In this document: positions 8,803-18,117 of the stretch, in pieces
Numbering within the stretch: position 1 is the first letter of the stretch
Layout of the letters: each line of letters starts with the position of its first letter
NCBI GenBank assembly: GCA_003054495.1
Contig: CP028514.1
Span: forward strand, 1,651,501 to 1,715,500
Length of the DNA stretch: 64,000 nt
Source: Carboxydocella thermautotrophica
Lineage (GTDB): Bacteria; Bacillota; GCA-003054495; Carboxydocellales; Carboxydocellaceae
Reading direction: 5' to 3'
Program-made: the position numbers and the translations under genes
Notes under the pieces: model-generated
The model's input: the letters and a program-made list of their open reading frames with translations, nothing else
Told to the model about the DNA's origin: nothing
Database searches by the model: none

Positions 8803-8834
8803 TTGACAATCCGGGGTTTTTGCGCTAATATAAT
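8803..8834 (+). promoter_or_regulatory. Sigma-A promoter for tRNA-Pro/tRNA-Leu
   Basis: TTGACA (8803-8808), a 17-base spacer and TAATAT (8826-8831), with an overlapping TATAAT three bases on. It ends about 10 bases before tRNA-Pro. Confidence 0.8.
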
Positions 8835-8844
8835 CAATGTCAGT

Positions 8845-8921
8845 CGGGGCGTAGCTCAGTTTGGTAGAGCGCCATCTTGGGGTGGTGGAGGTCGCTGGTT
8901 CAAGTCCAGTCGCTCCGACCA
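8845..8921 (+). tRNA. tRNA-Pro (anticodon GGG)
   Basis: Acceptor CGGGGCG/CGCTCCG, D-arm GTAGCTCAG...TAGAGC, anticodon loop TTGGGGT (GGG), T-loop GGTTCAAGTCC, encoded CCA. 77 bases. Confidence 0.95.
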
Positions 8922-8930
8922 GTTAAATGT

Positions 8931-9017
8931 GCGGACATGGCGGAATTGGCAGACGCGCTAGATTCAGGTTCTAGTGGGCTTACGCCCGTGGAGGTTCAAG
9001 TCCTCTTGTCCGCACCA
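8931..9017 (+). tRNA. tRNA-Leu (anticodon CAG), copy 2
   Basis: Identical to the copy at 6121-6207 except for one C-to-T change in the variable arm. Anticodon CAG, encoded CCA. It follows tRNA-Pro by nine bases. Confidence 0.95.
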
Positions 9018-9030
9018 TTAATTGAAAGTA

Positions 9031-9063
9031 AAACCGGTTGGTTATACCAACCGGTTTTTATTC
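9031..9063. terminator. Bidirectional terminator between tRNA-Leu and the FtsA-like gene
   Basis: AAACCGGTTGG-TTATA-CCAACCGGTTT (9031-9057) with T-runs on both strands. It serves the tRNA unit on plus and the long haem-operon transcript on minus. Confidence 0.85.
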
Positions 9064-11040
9064 TTCCTTTTGCCAGTAAAGCTTGACTAGATCACCTGGC
9101 TGCAGGGCCTGGGAAAACTGGCTGATTTTATCATTTACCAGCAATATGGCTTTTGCTCCCGGCCAGGGGGGCTTGGGAACGAATCCTACCAGGTCCAGAG
9201 CGTGCACAACCAGCATCCCTTCCTGCCACTCTATTTCCCGGGCCTGTCCTTCCAGATCCACGATAATTGTTTCCCGGCGCACCTCATATTCAATCCAGTC
9301 TCCGGGCCTGATTTTTGCCTCCAGACCAGCAGGTTGCTTGTTAAGATATATTTCCCCTTTTCCGATCTCTATCTGCTGCCCTTGTAAAAATTGGGCTACA
9401 GTTAAATCCAGTCCTATTTCTACCGTAGCCAGATCAGGTATAAAGCTATCCCAGGTCACCGTCTGGCCGTTAATCTTTACTGTCCAGGGCCAGCGTACCT
9501 CCTGACCATTAAACCAGAACCGGCTATATTCTTCCCCCTCCCAAATCTCCTTGACGCGGACCCTGGCATCTGCCCCCGGTTGCCCCGGAGAATAATCGAT
9601 CCTGTCCCCGGGCCTAACTCGCGCCGAATAATCCACCAGCTGGCCATTCAGCCAGATTTGACCTGGCTGACCGGCTTCCCCTTTGACCAGGCGCAATTGC
9701 CCGTTCAGGGTAAAACTCAAGGCCATTCCAGGTTTGCCTAAGATTTCCCGCAGGGGTACTCCAGCCTCCCGTAATACCTCCAGTACCTGGGGAGATTGCC
9801 AGCCAAACACATCGATATCCTGGCCATTAACAGAACAACGAAAGCGTTTGAGATTTTCCCCTGCTAAAGCTGTTAAACCGATCCCCAGAGGGGTAATCAT
9901 ATCGGGGCCATCAAAATCTTTCGGCCACTTGTTTACCCACTGCTGCAAAGCATCCTTGCCTTTGATGCCTACCCGGTTACTGCTGAGACCCAGCTCATCA
10001 GCCAGCAACGGCGCCAGGCCCGGAGTCAGGGCACCGCCCCCGACCAGCAGGACCGCCTGTACCCCTTTAGGGGCTATTGCTAAAATTTGTTGACCTATCT
10101 TCTGGGCCAGCTCTCGTACCCTGGGTTCCAGCAGTTTTATTATTTCACTGCTCTCAGCATGGTGTTTTTGGCCCAGGATATCAGTGTATTCCAGCTTATC
10201 TTTTTGATTCAGCCAGCGTTTAAGACGTTCTGCTTCATTAAAATCCAGTAGCAAGAGCTGGGCTAGAGCTTCGGTGATTTCATCTCCTGCCTCAGGAACC
10301 ATCCCATATCCCTGGATTGCTCCTTGCTGGGTAACCGCTATGTCGGCAGTTCCGGCTCCGATATCCACTAAAGCAAGAGACAACTGCCGCATCGCAGGAG
10401 GTATTACAACCCGGGCAGCAGCTATAGGCTCCAGAGTCAGGCTATCCATACTCAATCCCGTCATATCCAGCACAGCCTGTAAGGAATCCACTACTTCCCG
10501 GGGCAAAAAGGTAGCAATCAGCTCGACTCCGATCCGGTTCCCTCTCTGACCGACAAGGTTGGCAATTGGCTGTCCAGATAAATAGTAATGTACTATGCTG
10601 TAACCAACACACTGATAATGCCAGTCCAGTCTGGTCCTGGTAACATTAGAACGAGCTTGCTGTAAGGCCTCTTCTTCCAGTTCACTGATATCTCCTGCCT
10701 GTACCGGCTTTCCCCAATCCCAGTCCTTTTCCAGCCGTACTCGCTCTGTACGCAAAGAACGTCCTGCTGCCGCTACGGCCACGCTCCTTATGGGACGCCG
10801 CGCTTTTTTGGCCAGCTGCCCGACCACATGCTTTACTGCCGCTGCTACAGCCGGTATATCATGAATCTGCCCGTCCAGCATGGCGCGATCAGGATGTTCC
10901 CAGCGCTGGCAGGTAACCACTTTCAAACCCTTTTCTTCTTGTTTCAGGATTAAACCAATTAATGTCCTGGTCCCTATATCCAGGACCACCTGATATTTCT
11001 CCTCTGCCACGCTCTCACAGCCTTTCCCATACACTCCCAT
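9058..11040 (-). CDS. FtsA/PilM-like actin-fold ATPase with long C-terminal extension
   Basis: A 660-residue protein. Residues 15-390 form an actin/Hsp70-fold ATPase: phosphate-1 motif VLDIGTRTLIGLI, phosphate-2 LALVDIGAGTADIAV (about 225-239), adenosine motif AVLLVGGGALTPGL. This resembles FtsA and PilM, which polymerise or organise divisome or pilus platforms at the membrane. The remaining 270 residues hold repeated short beta-rich units of the form NGQ-x-V...RPGDWIEYE, as in ubiquitin-like or SH3-like extensions. There is no C-terminal amphipathic anchor. An internal GTG at 11010, preceded by AAAGG, may be the real start; the ATG at 11040 has no clear ribosome binding site. It is last in the long haem operon, six bases after the Ca2+ exchanger. 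Confidence 0.75.
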   Translation of the reverse strand: MGVYGKGCESVAEEKYQVVLDIGTRTLIGLILKQEEKGLKVVTCQRWEHPDRAMLDGQIHDIPAVAAAVKHVVGQLAKKARRPIRSVAVAAAGRSLRTERVRLEKDWDWGKPVQAGDISELEEEALQQARSNVTRTRLDWHYQCVGYSIVHYYLSGQPIANLVGQRGNRIGVELIATFLPREVVDSLQAVLDMTGLSMDSLTLEPIAAARVVIPPAMRQLSLALVDIGAGTADIAVTQQGAIQGYGMVPEAGDEITEALAQLLLLDFNEAERLKRWLNQKDKLEYTDILGQKHHAESSEIIKLLEPRVRELAQKIGQQILAIAPKGVQAVLLVGGGALTPGLAPLLADELGLSSNRVGIKGKDALQQWVNKWPKDFDGPDMITPLGIGLTALAGENLKRFRCSVNGQDIDVFGWQSPQVLEVLREAGVPLREILGKPGMALSFTLNGQLRLVKGEAGQPGQIWLNGQLVDYSARVRPGDRIDYSPGQPGADARVRVKEIWEGEEYSRFWFNGQEVRWPWTVKINGQTVTWDSFIPDLATVEIGLDLTVAQFLQGQQIEIGKGEIYLNKQPAGLEAKIRPGDWIEYEVRRETIIVDLEGQAREIEWQEGMLVVHALDLVGFVPKPPWPGAKAILLVNDKISQFSQALQPGDLVKLYWQKEE

Positions 11041-11046
11041 TCAATA

Positions 11047-12105
11047 TTATGCTGTTGGTAAGAAATAAAACGCCAGAGCCATCACTATGTAAGTAACCAG
11101 CAGCTGAACCCCCTCCAGCCAGTTAGATTTGCCATCCAGAGAAATTAAATTGACGATTGTAATCGATACTGCCAGTGCCGCCAGCTCAAAGGGTTGAAAA
11201 ATCAGGTCCATGGGTCTGCCAAAAATCAGACTGGCAAACACCAGCACCGGGGCAACGAAGAGAGCAATCTGAATCGAGGAACCCACTGCAATCTCCAGGG
11301 CTGCATCCATTCGGTTTTTGCCAGCCATCAGCACTGCTGAAAAATGCTCAGCTGCATTGCCAACAATAGGAACCAGTATTACCCCGACAAAAAGCTCAGA
11401 CCAGTGCCAGGTAGCAATAACCTCTTCCAAAGCGCTGACCAGAACCTCACTGGTGACAGCCACCAGCACAGTAGCTCCGGCCAAAATAGTAATGCTTTTT
11501 CTCAATGACCAGCAAGGTTCGTTCTCCTCTTCCACCTCACATACTGGCGCCAGGATTTCACGATGAGTAACCAGGGAGAAAAACAGAGCCGCCAAATAGA
11601 CGAGAAAGAGGGCGACAGCTACACCAATGCTAAGCTGAACAGCCCTGTCGGAATGGGGTTGATGGGCTGAATACATAAACACAGCCGGAATAACCAGACC
11701 GGCAACGGCCAGAGCCAGCATGGTGGAATTCATACCAGCTGCCTGCTGGTTAAAAGATTGTTCCCGGTGTTTTATCCCACCATATAACAGGGCAAAACCC
11801 AGTACCAGCGACAGGTTGCCCAGTATAGAACCGGTGATGGATGCCTTTACCATTTCAAACAAGCCCTTTTTGATGGCAATCAGGGTGATAATCAGCTCAA
11901 CGGCATTGCCAAAAGTGCCATTGAGGAAACCCCCGATCCGCGGTCCAGTGAAGTGGGCCAATTCCTCCGTAGCTTTACCCATCAGGGCGCTCAGAGGTAG
12001 GATGGCCAGGCAGGCAGTAAGCAACACCCAGCCGGCAGAAAAATGCCAGTATTCCAGTGCTATGGATACAGGTACAAATGCTAGCAGCCAGTAGAAAATA
12101 TTCAT
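11047..12105 (-). CDS. Ca2+/H+ antiporter, CaCA/Cax family
   Basis: A 352-residue integral membrane protein with about 11 helices. The two alpha repeats of the family are plain: GNAVELIITLIAI near residue 66 and GNAAEHFSAVLMAGKNRMD near residue 250, each with the essential acidic residue. An acidic loop (VEEENEP) lies between the halves. It exchanges cytoplasmic Ca2+ or another divalent cation for protons. It lies between cheR and the FtsA-like gene in the tail of the haem operon, with no obvious functional tie to haem. Confidence 0.88.
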   Translation of the reverse strand: MNIFYWLLAFVPVSIALEYWHFSAGWVLLTACLAILPLSALMGKATEELAHFTGPRIGGFLNGTFGNAVELIITLIAIKKGLFEMVKASITGSILGNLSLVLGFALLYGGIKHREQSFNQQAAGMNSTMLALAVAGLVIPAVFMYSAHQPHSDRAVQLSIGVAVALFLVYLAALFFSLVTHREILAPVCEVEEENEPCWSLRKSITILAGATVLVAVTSEVLVSALEEVIATWHWSELFVGVILVPIVGNAAEHFSAVLMAGKNRMDAALEIAVGSSIQIALFVAPVLVFASLIFGRPMDLIFQPFELAALAVSITIVNLISLDGKSNWLEGVQLLVTYIVMALAFYFLPTA

Positions 12106-12141
12106 TTCAACCCTCCTCGGAAAAAGGGCGGGTAGAAAGAT

Positions 12142-12918
12142 CTATCCCGCCGCTTTCTGGTAGAAAAAGAGTGCCACTGATTTAAATCCTATTTCCTGGG
12201 CCTGAAAAATCTGTTCAGTACTGCCGATAAACAGAACTCCTCCCGGTTTGAGGGCATTATAAAACTTGCGATAGATGGTATTTTTGGCTTCCTCGGTAAA
12301 ATAGATCACTACATTGCGACAAATAATCAAATCACACAAAATCTCATAGGGATCTTTCAGCAAATCATGTTTTTTAAATTTAACCCACTTCTTTAGTTCT
12401 GGTTTTACCAGGACCACTTCTCCATCCCGGTCAAAGTATTTTTTGAAGTAGGGTTCGGGAAGCCCTGCTACAGATTTTATGTTGTATCTTCCCTCCTGGG
12501 CCCGTTCCAGAATAGCACTATCGATATCAGAAGCGATAATCTGGTGCCGCCCCTGAGGTGCCAGCTCATTCAAAATCATAGCGACTGTGTAAGGTTCTTC
12601 TCCTGAAGAACAGCCGGCACTCCAAACTTTCAAATTCGGGGATCGCTGCAATAGCTCTGGTAAAATCTGTTTTTCCAGCTGCTGCCATTGAGCAGGGTTG
12701 CGGTAAAACTCCGAAACATTGATGGTCAAATGGTTCATGAATTTGTCCAGCTGGGCTTGATCCCCCCGCAAAACCTGCACATATTTCTCCAGGGAATCCA
12801 CCCCAACCGTCCGCATCAAGCTCAGAATTCTACGCTCCATCTGGGGCCGCTTATACTGTAACAGGTCTACCCCGAAATAGCGGTTTATCTGTTTGGCAAA
12901 CTCAATATACTGATCCAC
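12142..12918 (-). CDS. cheR: CheR-type protein-glutamate methyltransferase
   Basis: A chemotaxis receptor methyltransferase that uses SAM to methylate glutamates of chemoreceptors. The N-terminal helical CheR domain (FGVDLLQYKRPQMERRI) is followed by the SAM-binding part with VWSAGCSSGEEPYTVAMIL, DIDSAILERA and CRNVVIYF. I place the start at GTG 12918, nine bases after GGAGGG and 18 bases after the preceding stop. A longer reading (from 12984) would overlap the diheme gene. No other chemotaxis gene is in the window, so its receptors are elsewhere; a non-chemotaxis signalling role is possible. Confidence 0.87.
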   Translation of the reverse strand: MDQYIEFAKQINRYFGVDLLQYKRPQMERRILSLMRTVGVDSLEKYVQVLRGDQAQLDKFMNHLTINVSEFYRNPAQWQQLEKQILPELLQRSPNLKVWSAGCSSGEEPYTVAMILNELAPQGRHQIIASDIDSAILERAQEGRYNIKSVAGLPEPYFKKYFDRDGEVVLVKPELKKWVKFKKHDLLKDPYEILCDLIICRNVVIYFTEEAKNTIYRKFYNALKPGGVLFIGSTEQIFQAQEIGFKSVALFFYQKAAG

Positions 12919-12935
12919 CTGCTCCTTCCCTCCAC

Positions 12936-13202
12936 TTACTGCGCCTGTGGCCACTGAACTTTGACTCCCCGCTCCTGATGGCACCTGTCACAGAAATTCT
13001 CCTTGGTCTGCCCCAGTTTCTTGCTGTGACACTTCAGACAGTTTTTTTCCGGGTTACGGTTACGCATTACAGTTTCCCCGTGTTTGGCCAGCCAGTCTTC
13101 CCCATGGGGATTGCCTTTGGCATTGGCAAAAAAGGAAACCACCAGAACAGCCAGAATGGCCACCACAATCAGACCTGAGATCAGGTGACGGTATTTCTTC
13201 AT
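12936..13202 (-). CDS. Small membrane-anchored diheme c-type protein
   Basis: An 88-residue protein with an uncleaved-looking N-terminal helix (about residues 8-27) and a short extracytoplasmic tail with two haem motifs, CLKCH and CDRCH, 13 residues apart. Histidines outside the motifs (HGEDWLAKHGE) could be distal ligands. GGGGGT precedes the ATG. It lies four bases after hemL and just before cheR. It may be a small electron shuttle or a redox or haem sensor. I know no named family for it. Confidence 0.8.
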   Translation of the reverse strand: MKKYRHLISGLIVVAILAVLVVSFFANAKGNPHGEDWLAKHGETVMRNRNPEKNCLKCHSKKLGQTKENFCDRCHQERGVKVQWPQAQ

Positions 13203-13206
13203 TTTC

Positions 13207-14514
13207 TTACCCCCGCTTCCAGTGTTCTTTCACTATGCGGAATGATTCTGCGGCAGCGGCAATCGTCCGGTCGATGTCTTCCTCAGTATGAGCCAGAGAA
13301 ACAAAAGCTGCCTCAAACTGGCTGGGTGCCAGGTAAACCCCGCGTTTTAACATCTCCTGGAAAAAGAGGGCAAAGGCTTGTGTATCTGAGGTGCTGGCCG
13401 ACTGGAAGTCCACCACCGGCTGACTGGTAAAGAAGGTACATACCATGGAACCCACCCGATTCTGAGTCAATTCCAGCCCTGCTTCTTTTGCGGCTCGGGC
13501 CATTCCCTCTGCCAGTCTGGCACTCTTTCTTTCCAATTCCTCATATGCTACAGGGGTTAATTGTTCCAGAGTGGCTATCCCGGCAGCCATGGCCAGAGGG
13601 TTACCGGATAGCGTGCCTGCCTGATAGACAGGACCAGCGGGAGCAACCATGGACATAATTTCCTTTTTGCCACCATAAGCTCCTACCGGCAAGCCGCCAC
13701 CAATGACTTTACCGAAACAGGTCAAATCAGGCTCAATGTTGAACAAGCCCTGGGCACAGTGATAATCCACCCTAAAACCGGTCATCACTTCATCAAAGAT
13801 TAGCAGGGTTCCGTAACGCCGGGTCAGTTCCCGCACACCCTCCAGGTAACCAGGCTGAGGCGGTACCACCCCCATATTGCCAGGTACCGGTTCGATGATT
13901 ACCGCCGCAATATCTTTGCCCTCCAGGGCAAAAATCTCCTCCAGCATGGCCAGGTCATTAAACCGGGCGGTAATGGTATTACTGGCAATATTGACTGGCA
14001 CTCCAGGGCTGGTGGGTACTCCCAGGGTGAGAGCCCCGGAACCTGCCTTGATAAGAAGCGAATCCGCATGCCCGTGATAACAACCTTCAAATTTAACGAT
14101 TTTATTGCGACCTGTGTAGGCCCGGGCCAACCGCAAAGCGCTCATAGTAGCTTCCGTACCGGAGTTAACCATCCGCACCATTTCCACAGATGGCACGCGC
14201 TCAATCACCATCCGGGCCAGACGGGTTTCCAGTTCCGTGGGAGCACCAAAGCTGGTGCCCAGATCAACCCATTTATGTAAAGCTTCAGTCACAGCCGGAT
14301 GGCAATGTCCGAGAATCAACGGCCCCCAGGAACCCACATAATCAATATACTCATTGCCATCTACATCATAAATTTTTGACCCCTGTCCCCGGACAAAAAA
14401 GACAGGCTGACCTCCTACTGCTTTAAAAGCCCGGACAGGACTGTTTACTCCACCGGGAATATACTGCTGTGCCTCAGCAAACAATTCGAGCGAGCGGTTA
14501 AAACCCTTATGCAC
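13207..14514 (-). CDS. hemL: Glutamate-1-semialdehyde 2,1-aminomutase
   Basis: A PLP enzyme that converts glutamate-1-semialdehyde to 5-aminolevulinate, the second step of the C5 tetrapyrrole route. It has 435 residues, normal length. Family marks are [49 protein letters not shown] and the PLP lysine in [16 protein letters not shown]. The start is GTG at 14514 with GGGAGG eight bases upstream. It works directly after HemA (encoded at 19044-20369) and belongs to the same collinear block, separated from nirJ2 by a hairpin. Confidence 0.95.
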   Translation of the reverse strand: MHKGFNRSLELFAEAQQYIPGGVNSPVRAFKAVGGQPVFFVRGQGSKIYDVDGNEYIDYVGSWGPLILGHCHPAVTEALHKWVDLGTSFGAPTELETRLARMVIERVPSVEMVRMVNSGTEATMSALRLARAYTGRNKIVKFEGCYHGHADSLLIKAGSGALTLGVPTSPGVPVNIASNTITARFNDLAMLEEIFALEGKDIAAVIIEPVPGNMGVVPPQPGYLEGVRELTRRYGTLLIFDEVMTGFRVDYHCAQGLFNIEPDLTCFGKVIGGGLPVGAYGGKKEIMSMVAPAGPVYQAGTLSGNPLAMAAGIATLEQLTPVAYEELERKSARLAEGMARAAKEAGLELTQNRVGSMVCTFFTSQPVVDFQSASTSDTQAFALFFQEMLKRGVYLAPSQFEAAFVSLAHTEEDIDRTIAAAAESFRIVKEHWKRG

Positions 14515-14559
14515 GATCCGATCCTCCCTTTCTATTGGCTGGCCTTAGATGGAGATAAG

Positions 14560-14584
14560 GGACAGGAGATTAACTCCCCTGTCC
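14560..14584 (-). terminator. Hairpin between nirJ2 and hemL
   Basis: GGACAGG/CCTGTCC stem plus inner pairs, followed on the minus strand by CTTATC with only a weak T-run. It could be a partial terminator or an mRNA-stability element inside the operon. Confidence 0.45.
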
Positions 14585-14606
14585 GCTTTTCCCACCTTCC
14601 CATTTT

Positions 14607-15602
14607 TTAGTAGCCTTTGCGCCCATGATAGAGACACCAGGGCTCCTCTGCCATGTAGTCCCCGTTATTGTAGAAAGCTGCCCGGGCCCGGCATCCGCCA
14701 CAGATTTTCTTGTACTTGCACACACCACATCCACCGGAATAGTTGAGGGTACGCAATTCCTGCAGCACCGGATTTTCTGCCCAGATTTTGCTGAAGGGAA
14801 TATCTCTTACATTCCCCATCGGAATATTCAGATAGGCACAGGGCTGCACATCTCCTTTGGGGGAAATGATACAGTAGGATGTTCCGGCCAGACAGCCTCG
14901 GCCAAAACGCAAATCCATGCCCATTTCCTTGGCAATGCGCATGAACTGTGGAGCACAGGTTGGCTTCAGTTCAATATCCACTTCCTGCTGTTTTTTCATG
15001 ATCCGGGTTAGCAGAGCTTCATATTGTTCTGCCCGCAAAGATTCTTCTTCAATGTTAACAGCCCGGCCGGTAGGCACCAGGAAGAAGATATGGTGAGCCA
15101 CCGCCCCCATTCCCACCGCCAGGTCAGTGATCTTTTCCACTTCATCATAGTTCCAGTCTACTACTGTGGTATGGATCTGGAACGGTAAGCCGGCATCCCG
15201 GCAATTTTTCATGCCCTTGAGAGCATCCCGCCAGGCGCCGGGATAGGCTCTGAATTTATCGTGCTTGTCTGCATCAATGCTGTCCAGAGAAATACCCACA
15301 CCCATAGTGCCTACTTCTTTCAGGCGGCGGGCCACTTCCGGAGTTATCAGAGTACCGTTGGTACCAAACACCGGCCGCAGCCCCAGCTTAACGGCATGTT
15401 CCACCAGCTCGAAAATATCCGGCCGCATGAGAGGCTCGCCACCACTGAAAATCATTATCTTAAAGCCAGCTTTAGCTATTTCCTCCAGCAAAGCCTTGCC
15501 TTCTTCGGTGGACAATTCCTCTGAAGCTTTGGCTCCTGCATCCCGGTAGCAATGTTCACAATACATGTTGCATTGATTAGTAGTATTCCAGGAAATAATC
15601 AT
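14607..15602 (-). CDS. nirJ2: Radical SAM haem-synthesis protein NirJ2 (AhbD-like)
   Basis: A 331-residue radical SAM/SPASM protein. The cluster cysteines are C11, C15 and C18 in CNMYCEHC near the N-terminus. FSGGEPLMRPD binds SAM, and C-terminal cysteines (CLAGTSYC, CGVCKYKKICGGC) fit auxiliary iron-sulfur clusters. It matches NirJ2 of Firmicutes, thought to oxidatively decarboxylate iron-coproporphyrin III to haem b (AhbD step) in the siroheme-dependent route. The start at 15602 has GAAGGAGGG in front and overlaps the hemB stop as TAATG. AhbA, AhbB and the NirJ1/AhbC partner are not in this window. Confidence 0.85.
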   Translation of the reverse strand: MIISWNTTNQCNMYCEHCYRDAGAKASEELSTEEGKALLEEIAKAGFKIMIFSGGEPLMRPDIFELVEHAVKLGLRPVFGTNGTLITPEVARRLKEVGTMGVGISLDSIDADKHDKFRAYPGAWRDALKGMKNCRDAGLPFQIHTTVVDWNYDEVEKITDLAVGMGAVAHHIFFLVPTGRAVNIEEESLRAEQYEALLTRIMKKQQEVDIELKPTCAPQFMRIAKEMGMDLRFGRGCLAGTSYCIISPKGDVQPCAYLNIPMGNVRDIPFSKIWAENPVLQELRTLNYSGGCGVCKYKKICGGCRARAAFYNNGDYMAEEPWCLYHGRKGY

Positions 15603-16582
15603 TAATAGCCCTCCTTCAACCACTTCGCTACATCCAGGGCATGATAGGTCAGGATTATATCAGCCCCGGCCCGTTTAAAGCCAAGCATCGTTTCCAGCAC
15701 AATCCGTTTTTCATCTATCCAGCCCAGACGGGCCGCAGCCTTGATCATGGCATATTCACCGCTGACATTATAGGCTGCCACTGGTACCACCACTGCATCC
15801 TTGACCTGACGGATTATATCCATGTAAGCCAGAGCCGGCTTGACCATGACAATATCGGCTCCTTCTTCCAGATCAAGGGCAACCTCTTTTAATGCTTCCC
15901 GGCTATTGGCAGGATCCATCTGATAAGCCTTGCGATCTCCGAATTGCGGTGCCGATTCGGCTACCTCCCGAAAAGGGCCATAATAAGCAGAAGCATATTT
16001 AACCGCATAGGACATGATGGCAACATCCTGATAGCCATGGTGGTCCAGCATGGTGCGAATGGCTGCCACCCTGCCGTCCATCATATCCGACGGAGCCACG
16101 ATGTCCGCCCCGGCCCGGGCATGGCTGAGAGCTGTGCGGGCCAGTAACTCCAGGGTAGGATCATTGGCCACTTCCTGGCCCTGAAGCAGGCCACAATGCC
16201 CATGGCTGGTATATTCACAGAGGCAAACATCGGTAATCACCAGCAGCTGCGGTACTGTCTTTTTGATTTCCCGCACAGCTCTTTGCACTGCCTCATCCTC
16301 GGCCCAGGCACTGCTGCCTGTTTCATCCTTGTAGGCGGGAATACCAAACAGGATAACTGCCGGGATCCCCAGTTCAGCTGCCTTCTGCGCTTCTTCCACT
16401 GCCAGATCCACTGAAAGCTGGGCTACCCCTGGCATGGATTCAATTTCCTTGCGAAAGCCCTGGCCCTGAGTAACAAAAAGAGGATAAACCAGGTCTTCGA
16501 CCCGCAAATGATTTTCCCGCACCAGTCGCCGCATGGTTTCATTACGCCTTAGCCGCCGCGGGCGGTTAACCGGAAAACCCAT
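15602..16582 (-). CDS. hemB: Delta-aminolevulinic acid dehydratase (porphobilinogen synthase)
   Basis: Condenses two 5-aminolevulinates to porphobilinogen. From the ATG at 16582 (GGAGGGAAGGA upstream) the protein has 326 residues, a normal length. Motifs are the zinc cysteines in [14 protein letters not shown], the first active lysine in [16 protein letters not shown], and the Schiff-base lysine in [10 protein letters not shown], followed by [13 protein letters not shown]. An in-frame ATG 21 bases upstream overlaps the cobA/hemD stop and has no ribosome binding site. It sits between cobA/hemD and nirJ2 with overlapping or near-touching ends, so translational coupling is likely. Confidence 0.95.
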   Translation of the reverse strand: MGFPVNRPRRLRRNETMRRLVRENHLRVEDLVYPLFVTQGQGFRKEIESMPGVAQLSVDLAVEEAQKAAELGIPAVILFGIPAYKDETGSSAWAEDEAVQRAVREIKKTVPQLLVITDVCLCEYTSHGHCGLLQGQEVANDPTLELLARTALSHARAGADIVAPSDMMDGRVAAIRTMLDHHGYQDVAIMSYAVKYASAYYGPFREVAESAPQFGDRKAYQMDPANSREALKEVALDLEEGADIVMVKPALAYMDIIRQVKDAVVVPVAAYNVSGEYAMIKAAARLGWIDEKRIVLETMLGFKRAGADIILTYHALDVAKWLKEGY

Positions 16583-16602
16583 ATTCCTTCCCTCCGTCTC
16601 CA

Positions 16603-18117
16603 TTATACCATACTTTCCACAATTGCTGTGACCAAACCGTCAATGGTGTATTCCCGGGCCTCCACGGTTATCGTCAGTCCCAGCTCCCTGGCGGTCTGGG
16701 AAGTAATAGGCCCTATGGAAGCCAGTTTAACAGTTTGCAACAGCTCCTGGTAATCTTCTCCTAGCAATTTAATAAAGTTCTTCACTGTTGATGAGCTGGT
16801 AAAGGTAACCCAGGAGATGGTCTTCTCCTGCAACAGACGCCGTAACAGGGCTTTATCCCCGGAACCAGCCACAGTCCGGTAGGCATCCACTTCTGTAACC
16901 TCAGCCCCCAGCTTGCGCAATTCTTCCGGTAACACCTTTCTGGCTATATCCGCCCGGGGCAATAGTACCCTTTTCCCGGCCAGGTCAGTTTGCTTCAGAA
17001 CCTCAACAATGGCTTCAGCCCGGTATTCCTCCGGGATAAAGGAACAACGAATACCCCGCCTTTCAATCTCATCCCTGGTTTTAGGACCGATGGCGCAAAT
17101 CTCGATACCAGCCAGTTCGCGTACATCCTTGCCCTGCTGCCAGAGACGGCGGAAAAAGCGCTCAACCCCATTCACACTGGTAAAAATGATATAGTTGTAA
17201 CTCTGCAGCTCATTAATCGCCTGATCCAGGGGACCAAAATCCAGCGGGTCGGTAATTTCAATGGCAGGAAACTCCCAGACTTCGGCACCCAGTTCTTCCA
17301 GTTTGCTGGTCAGGCTGCTGGCCTGTTCTCTTGCTCGGGTCACCACAATCCGCTGACCGAAGAGGGGTTTAGCTTCATACCAGCGCAGCTTATCCCGCAT
17401 TGTCACTACTTCTCCCACTACAATAGTAGCCGGATGTTTGACCCCAGCAGCCCTGGCCTTTTCCACGATATCAGCCAGGGTAGCCGTTACCGTTATTTGT
17501 TCCGGCCTGGTCCCCCAGCGAATGATGGCAACCGGGGTCTCTGGTGAACGGCCATGTTCAATGAGTTTCTCCACGATTAAGGGCAAGTTGGCCATACCCA
17601 TCAATATTACCAGGGTACCTGCCCCGGTAGCTAAATGTTCCCATCTGATTTGACTGTTTCCCTTTTCCGGATCCTCATTGCCGGTAATAATAGCCAGACT
17701 GGCCGATAGTTCCCGATGAGTGACAGGTATCCCGGCGTAGGCCGGTACCGCAATAGCAGAAGTAATCCCTGGCACAATTTCAAAACCAATCCCATGCTCC
17801 ACCAGGGCCTCGGCCTCCTCGCCCCCCCTTCCAAAAACGAAGGGGTCACCCCCCTTCAGGCGGGTGACAATTTTCCCTGCCAGGGCCTTTTCCACCAGTA
17901 AAGCATTGATTTCCTGCTGTCGAAAGGTATGCTTGTCCGGTTCCTTTCCGGCAAAGATCAGTTCAGCATCTTTACGGGCATAAGTCAGAAGTTTGGGACT
18001 GGCCAACCGGTCATAAACAATAACATCTGCCTTGCTGATACACTCCAGTCCCCGTAGAGTGATCAGTTTCGGATCTCCCGGGCCCGCACCGACCAGATAA
18101 ACAAAACCTTTTTGCAT
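16603..18117 (-). CDS. cobA-hemD: Fused uroporphyrinogen-III C-methyltransferase / uroporphyrinogen-III synthase
   Basis: A bifunctional 504-residue enzyme. Residues 1-245 are the SUMT (CobA) domain: [31 protein letters not shown] and [20 protein letters not shown]. It methylates uroporphyrinogen III twice to precorrin-2. Residues 250-504 are HemD, which cyclises hydroxymethylbilane to uroporphyrinogen III. Such fusions are common in clostridia. Its stop touches hemB and its start follows hemC by no gap, within the tight sirC-hemA-hemC-cobA/hemD-hemB-nirJ2 block. The fusion commits flux toward siroheme and cobalamin rather than coproporphyrin. Confidence 0.94.
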   Translation of the reverse strand: MQKGFVYLVGAGPGDPKLITLRGLECISKADVIVYDRLASPKLLTYARKDAELIFAGKEPDKHTFRQQEINALLVEKALAGKIVTRLKGGDPFVFGRGGEEAEALVEHGIGFEIVPGITSAIAVPAYAGIPVTHRELSASLAIITGNEDPEKGNSQIRWEHLATGAGTLVILMGMANLPLIVEKLIEHGRSPETPVAIIRWGTRPEQITVTATLADIVEKARAAGVKHPATIVVGEVVTMRDKLRWYEAKPLFGQRIVVTRAREQASSLTSKLEELGAEVWEFPAIEITDPLDFGPLDQAINELQSYNYIIFTSVNGVERFFRRLWQQGKDVRELAGIEICAIGPKTRDEIERRGIRCSFIPEEYRAEAIVEVLKQTDLAGKRVLLPRADIARKVLPEELRKLGAEVTEVDAYRTVAGSGDKALLRRLLQEKTISWVTFTSSSTVKNFIKLLGEDYQELLQTVKLASIGPITSQTARELGLTITVEAREYTIDGLVTAIVESMV

